Part shown: positions 1 to 11,400 of the stretch, piece by piece
Layout of the letters: each line of letters opens with the position of its first letter
How positions within the stretch are numbered: the stretch's first letter is position 1
DNA from: Plectrocnemia conspersa
Lineage: Eukaryota; Arthropoda; Insecta; Trichoptera; Polycentropodidae
Length of the DNA: 64,000 nt
NCBI GenBank assembly: GCA_009617715.1
Contig: VTFK01000172.1
Coordinates: forward strand, 620,001 to 684,000
Direction of reading: 5' to 3'
Translations under genes and position numbers: made by a program
Notes under the pieces: generated by a model
What the model was told of the DNA's origin: nothing
Seen by the model: only the letters and a program-made list of their open reading frames with translations
The model's database searches: none

Positions 1-545
1 TGATAATTTTACTGAATTATCTAAAAAATAATATACATTATTTATGCTACAGTTACCAATACATATCATTATTCTGACTGTTTCTAGTCTGACGAAATCC
101 TAACACTTAACCGACAGGTCAATTAGTACTGACCCGTTTAGCTTTTGGCGTGGATTTTTGACTTCTGAGAAGAGATAATTATTTTTTGTGCTCTTCTATT
201 GCTCAAAATTCGGTTTAGATATGCTTTATTTTATTCTAAAAAGATTTCGATTAAGTGTTAAAATGAACGCTAAATAACCGAACATTTAATCTGTGACGGC
301 ACGATTTTATTGCTTTTGACGTGGATTCTAAATCATCTTGGGAAAAGCAGGTAGAGACATTTGCCTCCGCGCTTTGAATTTGGCCAGAAAAATGCATATC
401 ATTTAGTGAAATACTATGATTCTTGATGAAATCGAAGCATTAAAAGTACGATCATTGACTGGCCACCTTTTGCCCCCCCCTCCTCCCTCCCCTTTCTAGA
501 AAAATCTGTAATGATGTCTCTGAAACGTAAAGACGTGTAGAACCC
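1..545 (-). repeat. Partial reverse copies of the dispersed 1.1-kb repeat
   Basis: About 60-250 matches, in reverse, the segment around 14880-15170 (for example CCTAACACTTAACCGACAGG and TTTTTGACTTCTGAGAAG). About 341-545 is a reverse copy of the G-rich module at 14556, including a C-run and AATGCATATCATTTAGTGAA. This is inside an aPKC intron; no exon is seen. Confidence 0.6.
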
Positions 546-752
546 AAAATTGCAATTCCTTGAGAATTTTTTTTTTAATATTTATTAACGTAAATCCGCA
601 TGAGTATAAAATTACTCATTCTGCGGTTACACTTTATTTTTTTATTGTCGACAGCATTTTTCAATAGTTTAAATAGATGCTTGGCGACATACACTTCTAC
701 TGACATTTACCCTTGATAATTTACTTCGGAGCTCAAGGCATCAGAACTTTAA

Positions 753-1722
753 TGCTTGCACTACACTCTCTGGAACTTGTCCGAACCGAAGTTCAACTGA
801 AGTCGGCCAAGGTCGCCGACTTCCGAGTAGCAGCCACACTGCCACAAATTTCATATGCCGTCCGGACGGCGGCTTCTGTCACGTACAGCCGGCATATTGG
901 CGCGCGATCGAAAAATGTGCCAAATAATCGTAATTTTTAAATTGTCATATTATTAAAATTACGCTACTGATAATTATAAAAGTTTATGTGGGCACTCACC
1001 AATACAATATCAGTGAAAACTTTTCGGTCGTAAATATTAAACTTACGCAAAATCTTTGTCGGCTTTTGCAAAATGCCATAAGGCATAAAAATGCTACTTC
1101 AGAATACGAACACCACATCTGTGACTATCCTAGAACTTGTCGCCATCGACTCTAAATCAGAATTCGTTACGGTGTGACATTTATATAAACCGATCTAGGA
1201 AAATACATAAGGATATTCGAAACGATTTTTTTTAACAAAATCAAGTACCACTAATTATTTAATTTTATATGAAAAAAAAATATAATAACGATATCTGTTC
1301 GAAGAATATACTATCAAAAATATAATTAATCCCTTTTGGTGCCCTAAAATATTCAAAGATGTCAGTAAGAGTCTGTTGAAGTCCCCGATAAGCATGTGGT
1401 ATTATAAATTGACCACGTGACCACGATGCAGCGCTTGTCATGCGTGTTGACCATAGGACGCCTACGCGCATACTGAAATTGAACCGAGTTACTCGTTCTA
1501 TCTCAGTTTGCGAAAAACCATATCATTATCTCTCTCACTCTCGACACTTAACACGCGAGAGAGCGAAAGGGGAAGTATCGTACCGCTCGCGCTCGAAAGA
1601 GCAGCTCCGATTTCGGTCCGTTTGCCGACAATGTTCGGAAGCGCTCGAAGCTAGCTAAGTCGACTGAATTACCCTCACTTTACCTCCCGTTCTCGGTAAC
1701 CTCGGACAACTTCCGAGAGATT
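753..1722. mobile_element. DNA transposon copy 1, PIF/Harbinger-like? (3' end lost)
   Basis: Close direct copy of 8800-9756. The left end begins TGCTTGCACTACACTCTCTGG after TAA. Homology breaks off near 1722 (GAGATTTTAGA shared, then unrelated), so the right terminus is missing. It contains no transposase frame. Confidence 0.6.
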
Positions 1723-2270
1723 TTAGACTCCCAGCATCACTATCTATTTTAAAGACAGAAAACTTGAAGCGATTTTCAACTTGGACTTGCTAAATTCGAA
1801 AAGTTGACCCAGCTTTCGACCATCGAAGATCGCAAAAACCACCGCTTCTCTCTTCGCACCCCCTAGTCCAGCTCGACGTACTGTGAAAAACTTCACGTAT
1901 AATTAATATATACAAACTGTACAATCTCAATTGTTTTAAAACAATAATAAACTGACACGAAAGTAGGAATAATTATTTACCTTAAATATTACTTGCACAT
2001 AAATAGATAAATGTAATTTAGATATCTATCCATTGACTTTTATTTATCGCGTATATTAGCAGTACCATCATCTTTTATATATATAAAAAAAAATGATTCA
2101 GCACATTTTAAGATTACGCCCAGGTTTAATCGCATCGCGACCGTTTGTAAAAGTCGTCTAGCCTCACCTACGTAACACGGTGTACATACGTGGGCCATAA
2201 ATTCGGCAGCCGCAATAGATAAGCGACAGACGATCCGATTCTCATATCTCGAAAGTCACGAAGGCGCCCG

Positions 2271-2327
2271 TATAAAAAGGGGTTTCAGTGGTTTAAGTCG
2301 ATCGTTTTAATTCGACAACGTCTCGAT
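2271..2327 (+). promoter_or_regulatory. Candidate internal promoter and 5' exon for aPKC
   Basis: TATAAAAAGGGG at 2271 sits in a moderately GC-rich 2.1-2.45 kb block. About 55 bp on is a good donor (GAT/GTAAGT, GT at 2328). Splicing to the exon at 8427 would offer an in-frame ATG there (GGA ATG CCA TGC ATG GGA), giving an aPKC lacking PB1. Only sequence signals support this. Confidence 0.3.
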
Positions 2328-3439
2328 GTAAGTAGGCAATAAAACTGCCTGCGTGCGCGTGTGTAGGGGTGGCTTACGTAAAGGAATCGGAACGAAATGA
2401 GCGCTCTTGATAATCGTAAACCGCACGTACCGTACCGATTCCGATTTTATTGCGGTGAATAAATTAAAGCTTCGGTGCTTCGATAGGCTTTCTTTTGCGG
2501 TAAGAAATTAATCACTGGTTCGGTGGTTATGATCTGCGGATTCGATCCCACGTAGACTCTCCCCAGACGTTTCAGCGACAAGTTACGTTCACTCAGAAAC
2601 CTCCAGAGATTTTTTTTTATATTCTTAAAGATTCAATAAGTTCTCTGATCTGTTTGATACATAGTTGTATTACACACGTATTATTTATTGCAATATACAG
2701 ATGTAATTTATGTGTCAGTATTGGATATATACTTGAAAATCATTTTATTACCATTTAATATTGAGCCATATTTAATTTTTGGTGCAAAAATTAAAAGTAA
2801 AAGAACTGAAATTTTCGTTAACACATTGAATACCATGTGCACATATTTCCTAATTTTGACTTCATATATAAAACACGTTTTGCGTATTTATTATGATGTT
2901 ACTAGTATCATATTAACTAAAATATTTATTTTTCATCTTATTTGTATTTTATTTCCAAGTAATACATTTCGAGTCCCTTTATGGTACTAACTTCCCGTCA
3001 CCATCTGTCGGCTTTCCTACGCTAGTTTTTTTTCCGCGTGTCAATAAAATAAATACAAATTTATTTTATTGGTACGCGATTTACAGTTTGACGTTTACTT
3101 ATTGAATCATTGCGAATAAAAAAGAATCCATTAAAAAATTAATAATGTTTAAATGAAAGTCATCACAAAAAGTGTAGTTATTTGAGAAACTTCAGCACAA
3201 CATAAATTTCAAATTTTATGAGATTAATATTCAAGATAATAGATAGAAAAATAATCATTGATACTTTATAGTTTTTTGGTGAATATTTTATTGAAGTTCT
3301 GAATATCTCTCCAAATTGAGCGTTAGCGCACGTCCTATTATTATTACTCTGCTTATTATTATAATTGCTTCTACATTAAAGAGAAGTTAAAGGGTATCTT
3401 GAAACGTTTGCTTTTATCAAAATTAATTTTAAAGCAAAT

Positions 3440-3740
3440 TGGCAATCGCTTCTGTTATTCGAATCGTCCGGCGCTCAAACGGTTAAACGTTTCGCCGCTC
3501 ATTGGCGAATATTGCCAACGATTAAAAAATTCGCTTCGATAATTTTCCTCCTGCGCGACTAAACGAAAATCGATCGGGCCAAGCAATAAAACGCGAATTT
3601 TTCCCCGGCCGGTCGCAATTTCTAATTTATAGCGCCCGGGGCGCGTCGAAACGATTCTCGTTCCGGCCCTGCATTATTAATCGAGACGACGATCTCGACG
3701 CGCGAAATATTGCGAATTCGCGCGCCGGATGTGATATTAT
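3440..3740. other. CpG-rich noncoding block in aPKC intron
   Basis: Roughly 300 bp with many CG dinucleotides (CGCCCGGGGCGCGTCG, GACGATCTCGACGCGCG) in otherwise AT-rich intron. It has no open frame and no match to the window's repeats. Possible regulatory element. Confidence 0.35.
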
Positions 3741-5387
3741 TTTTAATTAAAAATTCCGCTCATTTGTAACGATGATAAACGAACAATTGGGAATATGATG
3801 GAAATTAATGCATTACTTTCCGGTACCGCTAACGTGAAGTGAAAAATAAAGTTCGTTTTCGTTTTCCATGCTTTTTTATTTAATTTGCGGTCGTTCGGAA
3901 AATTATAGAGTAGCGTTGCTGAGCATGTGGAGAAAATTCTATTTATAGGCCTATGTGAGAAAAAAGTTTTCCGCCTCGAAAACTCGATATGAGTTTGGTG
4001 CGTGAAAGTTATGTGTTTAGTTGTACTTCTGACAAAAAGGGGTTATTTTTATTTAATAAAATGTCACATAAGGATATTTTCGCGTGAATTGCCAGCTTTA
4101 TATATATTTTATCTATTAAGCTATATATATAATAGAAAACCCGCAACATTCGCTTCCTGTTAGCAAGCTTAGAATTATAGTTTTGACATATTAAATGCTA
4201 AAAATAGTATTTCAGAGGATATCTTTACTTCAATAGCCATATATTAGTAGCTCAGATTATGAACCAAGATATATATATTAACACAATATAAAGAACAGTG
4301 GTTTTGTATTGAAACAGTTATATTTTAAAAATATTAATTTAATATTAAAGTATTGCTCAAACAATTACTATTAATTCAACATTAATTTTAACAATAAAAA
4401 TGACTTTATTTAAATGAAGACGCATAGCTTTTGTTTTTTTTGATTCTGAAAAACGTCATTAAAGAAATGCTGCTCAAGTTCAATATCAACCATGTTTGTA
4501 CATACTCCCCCATTGCATTGAAATCCAACACAAAGCCGTCTCTCGTCTCATTATTATATCCCCGCTCGCTTCTTCTGTATGTGTATATAAAATTGGCTTT
4601 GTTTTTGTCCAAATTGAACTTTTCCCTTTCGCAGTATGATTAATTTCACGGCATCTACCTCCCGCACCACTTCTGAACTCCCCGAAGCGGGGTGGCGATA
4701 CTATCACTCCTGGCGCTAAATGGACCGGAACACGATCGGATCCAGCTTGTATCACATTGTGCGCATACACTCACGTCGGACCGAATAATACGTTTCAAAG
4801 TTCGACTTATAACGTGCACTGGTGCCTTCTTTTAATGCTTTGGCCGCAGAAACTTTGTAGCGCTTTGCCTTGATTTGTCAATTGCAGCTCGCTCTTCGGA
4901 GTTCGGTAGCGACTTAACCTTTTTCTGTGAGTCAAAGTGAATAGAGAGAGTTGATAGTTGTCTATTGTAACGATACGAAATGCTTCGGGACTCCTTTTTT
5001 AAACTTTTCTTAAATTCTTGAGCATAGTTACTTAAAAGCAGTATGTATATATTTTCAGTTTCACATTTTCATTGTTAACTTTTTAGATCATTTATAACTA
5101 AAAACTTAATAACCAACAAAATATCATGCTATATTAGATTATATAGTAACACAGTATATATTTTTAAATATGAAATTAAATCTAAAAGTGCTCGAGAGAG
5201 TCGCGATCGTTTCCCTTATCGCTTGAAAACGCTCTTGTACGAACCATCCAGTTTCTCAACGAGCTGGCTAAACATGAAGATGTTTTCGACGGTAGCATTG
5301 AGAAGCTGAGAAAATTGATATGGGACGGTGTTTATTTATTTTAGGTGTGCACTATAATTGCCTTTTTCTATATCGAATAGTATAATG

Positions 5388-5556
5388 CAGACGCGTACGG
5401 TGAGATACATTCCCTTTCGCTCGCTCATGTTGTAAGTGACGAAAGTGAATGAGAAGAAGTGGGCATGCGGAACGCATTTAACGCACGCTCTCACTTACTC
5501 TCATTCCTTTACAAGCGAGCGAGCGAAAGGAATATATATCTCACCGTACGCGCCTG
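5388..5556. mobile_element. hAT-type MITE with 8-bp target duplication
   Basis: 169 bp. Ends are inverted: CAGACGCGTACGGTGAGATA on the left and TCTCACCGTACGCGCCTG on the right, with inner arms of CTTTCGCTCGCTC. Flanked by identical 8-mers GTATAATG (5380-5387 and 5557-5564). CAG termini and an 8-bp duplication are hAT hallmarks. Noncoding. Confidence 0.85.
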
Positions 5557-6504
5557 GTATAATGTAATTTTTCTGTGAATATTCATTGATTATGTATGTA
5601 TATATGTTTGTTAAAGTGTGTGCATGTGTATGAACGTATGTTTTAGTATATGTATGTGTATGATATTTTTGTAGTTAAATCTCATGACGCGTTGAAAAAC
5701 CTATTTAGTTATGATGTTCAGATATGTAATAAAAAATATAGTACTAAAATAATACATTTACATAAGACTTTAAGCTATATGAATCTATAAGCTCAAATAT
5801 TTTTAAAATTAGCCCGTTTTTTCATTCGAATATTTGAAGTAATCGTTCATATTTGTAGTGAAATATTAAAAAAAAATTAAAAAACCTAAAGTCGACCAAT
5901 TTTTTAAACAGTCTTTGTGTACTTCAACAACGCAAGAGTTTTTTTAATGTACCACTTTTTTTCATAACCGACAAACAAAATAACCAAAAAATACATTAAT
6001 GATAATCTGAAATTTCATTAATGCTGTGCAGCTGTGGACTTTCTCAAAGGCTATTATTATTATTTTTAATTAATGCGAATAATTTTTAGTATTAAGTCTA
6101 TCATAAATAATTTATTATGGTAATATTTTTTGAGCTAGTCATTTCGGTAGCATGATTAATAGAGAATAAATAAAATTAATCATTGTACTCATTTAAATTT
6201 CAAAACACTGTCAGGTTCCTGAATTGAACCATTCCTCTATATCTAATTGGATGGAAAAATTAACGCATATCATCATAAAAAAATGCCAGTCCACTCGCGA
6301 TAAAAGTATTTTTTACCGTTGAAGTAAGAATGGGTTTCTGCGTTTAAAAAAGATACGCCGTTGGGAGACCACTTAACGGATTAAATACGCACCATAAATC
6401 ATAAAGGCTAAAAGTAGGTAACGCGCGTAGCCGTCTCCAATATGCCTTATCGGCCAACAGAAATTTATATTTGTAGAAATTCGCCACTCTTTTATGATTG
6501 GTGG

Positions 6505-6640
6505 TCCAGGGACGTCATTTTAACATTTTCCAAGGGGAGCAAAAGTTGAACAGTTCGTGGTCATTTTTTCGTTTTTTTATAGTATTTCATTACATGACAT
6601 GCATTTTTCTGGCTAAATTCAAGGGGAAATGAAAGTCGTA
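6505..6640 (+). repeat. G-rich dispersed repeat (R2), copy
   Basis: Contains GGGACGTCATTTTAACATTTTCC, AAGGGGAGCAAAAGTTGAAC and ATTACATGACATGCATTTTTCTGGC in reduced form. Same module as at 341, 14556, 26430, 35155, 38215 and 56585. Confidence 0.6.
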
Positions 6641-8426
6641 TTACGAACGCTCATTACCGAGCATTCCCACTAAATATTTTAGATTAAATACGTTTTGAAT
6701 TTAATTTTGTGTTATTAATAAATTCCGTTTAATCTTAGTTGATGTAGAATTCCAGGGCAACGAAATCAAAATCAAGCAATTTTTTATATATTTATCAAGT
6801 TGTCGGAAAATGATAATGCCGATTCAGATTGCGCGCTTATCAGCCGTTAATCTCATTTCTTTGGTTTAACCGTCATACTTATGATTTGGTCTTCATAACT
6901 TATTTAGTCGCTAATCTTTAAATACTACATTTTTAATCTTACATGAGAGTCTATGTTTCCATTTTTAAATATAATAGATTACAGTAACTAAAGAAAATAT
7001 TCTAAAAAAAATATTGAACATCATTTAAAGGTTAAACATTGATCAAAAATTATAATTAATTCAAACTGTATTGTACTATGTTTTGTGTTAATAATTTGTA
7101 TTACTTGATCTACCATATCTACAATAAAAATATTTTGTGTAAATTATTACTGATAAATGTTGCTCAATTATTTAGCTAAAGTTCAAAAATTACTTAATGA
7201 TTTATTACATTTGAATAACGCAATATTTTATGCACCTTATAATATATTCATAGAAAAATTCAAAATTAAATAAAAAATAAAATTTTAATATCATACAATG
7301 TACGAAACACGACGACCGACATTGCTTCTTATGTAATTTTTATTTTACCATGATTACTATTTCTGATATATGAAAATGAATATACTAGCAAAAATGCGTA
7401 AACCTCGAAATTTTAAGGGCTTACTGCAAAACAGCATCTAGTTCGTATTAATGGCTATAATCATATTTTCAGGTACGAGCATACCAGGGAATTGGCAAAA
7501 AACATAAAATTGTGATCGAATCTGGATTATTCAAGGCCCCGCGTCCCACAAGTACCATTCTGTTAGTGGGAAACTTTCCTCCACGTCCAAGTGTCGTTTC
7601 GATTATTGCGCTTGAGAGTCGCGCAGTTTCCCAAGTTTTCCCGCAACCGACATGTGGCGCTTAAATCGAATTAGCAGCAGACGTCTCGAGATCGAACGTT
7701 TCGCCAATTCGTTTCTAGGTGCTCTACTTCCATTACTACTGTTACTGTTTTGACATAGGTCCAACGGACAAAGTTTAGGGTCAGCCAGATGCTTTTGGGT
7801 CGTGACCCTCGAGTCATTTTTGCAAATAATTAACTCGGCGAATTAGTGGAAGACTAATGGGACGCTTGGAAGGTTCGGTGCGTCTTTAATCAAATTGGTT
7901 AACCGATTAACCATTTGACCGTTTTATTTATTGCTCGACTTGACTTAAGTTTTTATGCACCGTAAAGTTTGTTCTTTTTGCAGCGTAAAGTTAGATTCCA
8001 ACTTTCTTATGTACAGATTTGTTTAATATATAATTAGTAATTATATAGTAATAACTAACTAGCTGTCGGTCCCTCACTATCGCGAGGTACCGCAGCTAAT
8101 ATTATTATTTTATTTAAATATTTTTCTGTTCATTGCTCATTTATGTATTATACTATTAAATATGTATTATATAATGTTATAACGGAGCATATTATATTAT
8201 GTTATTACGGAGCAGTGTTGCCAGCACACCCCGTAGCTCCACGGTTGACAAATAAATCGGCCCCTTACATTACCACATGTATTTTTAAAATATAAAAATA
8301 ATTTTATATAAAAATAAATAATAGAAAGTTTTTATTTCTTATTATATATATTAAAAAGCATTTTTTTATTTATTTAAAATAATCTATTTTTTCTATAAAT
8401 TAATCGTATATTTGTTCTTGTTTCAG

Positions 8427-11400
8427 TATTCCCAAATGTTCCAGCGGCGCCTGGAATGCCATGCATGGGAGAAGACCGTAAGTACCTTTCTATTTGCTAT
8501 CTTAACTTTATTAATTTATAAATTAAATTATTATAAATTTATTTTATTAATTTATAAAGATAATTTTTACGCTAAACAAATTTTAACTAAATATATATGT
8601 ATATAATACATAATATAAACATAAAATAAAATAAAAAAAAAAAGACTTAATATTATAATTTATTTCTTAATGCTTTTAACTTCACATACGCCTATCAGTT
8701 AAATTATATTCTTGCTCGTATAAATATCCACTAATAAAAATGTATTTGGACATCACTAGTGAAAATACAACATTACCGAAAAATACACATTCACTGTAAT
8801 GCTTGCACTACAATCTCTGAAAGTTGTCCAAACCGAATTGAAGTCGGCGACTTCCGAGTAGCGGCCACACTGCCACAAATTTCATATGCCGTCCGGACGA
8901 CGACCGTGAATGACGTCCGCACGGCGGCTGCTGTCACGTACAGCTAGCGTATTTGCGCGCGATCGAAAAATGTGCCAAATAATCGCAATTTTTAAATTGT
9001 CATATTATTAAAATTACGCTACTGATAATTATAAAAGTTTGTGTGGGCACTCACCAATACAATATCAGTAAAAACTTTTCGGTCGTAAATATTCAATTTA
9101 CGCAAAATCTTTGTCGGCTTTTGCAAAATGCCTGAAGGCATAAAAATGATACTTCAGAATACGAACACCACATCTGTGACTATCCTAGAATTTGTCGCCA
9201 TCGATTCTAAATAATAATTCGTTATGGTGTGACATTTATATAAACCGATCTAGGAAAATACATATGGATATTCGAAACGTTTTTTTTTAACAAAATCAAG
9301 TACCACTAACTATTTTTTAATTATTTAATTTTATATGAAAAATAATATAATAACTATATCTGTTAGAAGAATATACTATCAAAAATATAATTAATCCCTT
9401 TTGGTGCCCTAAAATATTCAAAGAAGTCCCCGATAAGCATGTGGTATTATAACTTGACCACGTGACTACGATGTAGCGCTCGACATGCGTGTTGACCATA
9501 TGACGTCTACGCGCATACTAAAATTGAACCGAGTTACTTGTTCTATCTCAGTTTGCGAAAAACCATATCATTATCTCTCTCACGCGAGAGAGCGAAAGGG
9601 GAAGTATCTCACCACCCGCGCTCGAAAGAGCAGCTCCGACTTCGGTCCGTTTGCCGACAATGTTCGGAAGCGCTCGAAACTGGCCAAGTCAACTTAATTA
9701 CCCCCACTTTACCTCCCGTTCTCGGTAACCTCGGACAACTTCCGAGAGATTTTAGAGCGGGCAGAACCGAACTCGACCGAAGTAACCCACTATATTCTCC
9801 GTCCTTGGCCAACCTTGGCCAATTTCCAGAGAGTGTTGTTCAATCATAACATTTATACATCGCAATAAATAAATAATGATAAATATGTAAATGTATATAT
9901 TACTGCATATTGAAAATGAATCATACAATTTTATCATCACCTGACAGATAAATAAATTGTTCACTGTTAAAAAAATATATAAATCTACTCATGAAAACGT
10001 ATTCCGATAAGATTTCACTCAAATTAAATATTTAAAAAAAAAATATTTTCAGAATAAATTTGTTTTAAATTGAGCTATACATAGTATTACTTAACTATAT
10101 TTTTATTTTAATTATTATTATTAAATTAAAAAGTTTTATTCACTGCATTTAGCAGAATTTTTTCTATACGTTTCGGCAAAAAAATCTTTCGTCATCTTAT
10201 GAGGTTACTTGAGTATACTTTTTTTTTAATTTCACAAATATTTCTCTAACGTCTCGAAAGAATTGGTTTCTTATGTCAAAAACACAGTGTAATGAGACCA
10301 GTCTCTACAAATACTGCTCCGCGTTTTTATACGTTTATATATACTACAAACACAGTAGTAAATATACATAGGTCACGATTAATTAGTTGCTGTGTTTTTT
10401 CATCTTACTAAAAGCAAATCGATGGCTTAAAGTGTAAAGTTTCTAACTCCATATTTAACAACTTTACAGAAGAAGCAAAAACTAAATAGACAACTTGAAA
10501 ATAGTAAAATAAAACAATATCTCAATTTTCTTGATATTAAATTTTGGTGTTTAATTGGAGATTATGCCATCGATATCCTGCGTCTAAACAAAGAGTACTT
10601 TTACCACAAAATTTACTTTGTCATACAATTTAAAGTAATAGTATCATGTGTTTAATTAAATTGAACAATCTAATTATATTTACATATATACTAGAAATTC
10701 ACCAAAATATATACTACAAAATGAAATTTAAAAATTCACGCTTATAATTAACTTGTTGTTGAAAGTTTTAACTTACGACATCAAAGAAAATTCACACCAT
10801 TCTGTCTTGAATTTTAGCAGACTCGACTGCACTTTGTTCTCACACCGCTGCAGTATCCCTAAGGAACAAAATACACCTCCTTCCGAGTTTCCGGAAATTT
10901 CTGCGCAACTAGCCCAAGTTCCGGGCGCAAGTTCCGGCATCCGGCCGAGTTTCCCATGTTAATTGTTAAATATCTCGTGGCATAATCATTCGGATGCTGA
11001 ATGCGGGAGATCTTCATTAGCATGTACCAGCCGTGCGAAACACCTGCAATTATCAGCAGAGTGCAGCAGCGCCAGATAACTAAAATATACGGCAGAATGG
11101 ATAATTACACGAAGCAGTTCAGATTTATCCTGGGTATTTGGAAATGATTGCGTTATTAAGTTGAGTGCCTTTTAAAACTAGGAACATGTACAAATCAATA
11201 AATGTGCTTTGAGATAATATATTGTATGATGTTAGAGTGAATGTGTATTTTCATTAGTATAAATTAGTTATCGTTAGGTAATATATAATATTAAGGACGG
11301 AAAGTAACGTCTCAGACTAATAACTGTGAGGTTACGGGTTCGAGCCCCGGCAGCGGCACTCGAATTTTTATTTATAAAAATAAGCTAATATTTAAAAAAA

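Larger units (their letters stand above)
1723..8426. other. aPKC intron sequence, no exon recognised
   Basis: Mostly AT-rich. Apart from the separately listed promoter-like site, CpG-rich block, hAT MITE and G-rich repeat, I see no coding exon; short open frames have no coding character. Weak B-box-like text (GGATTCGATCCC near 2538) may be a tRNA-derived SINE trace. Confidence 0.5.
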
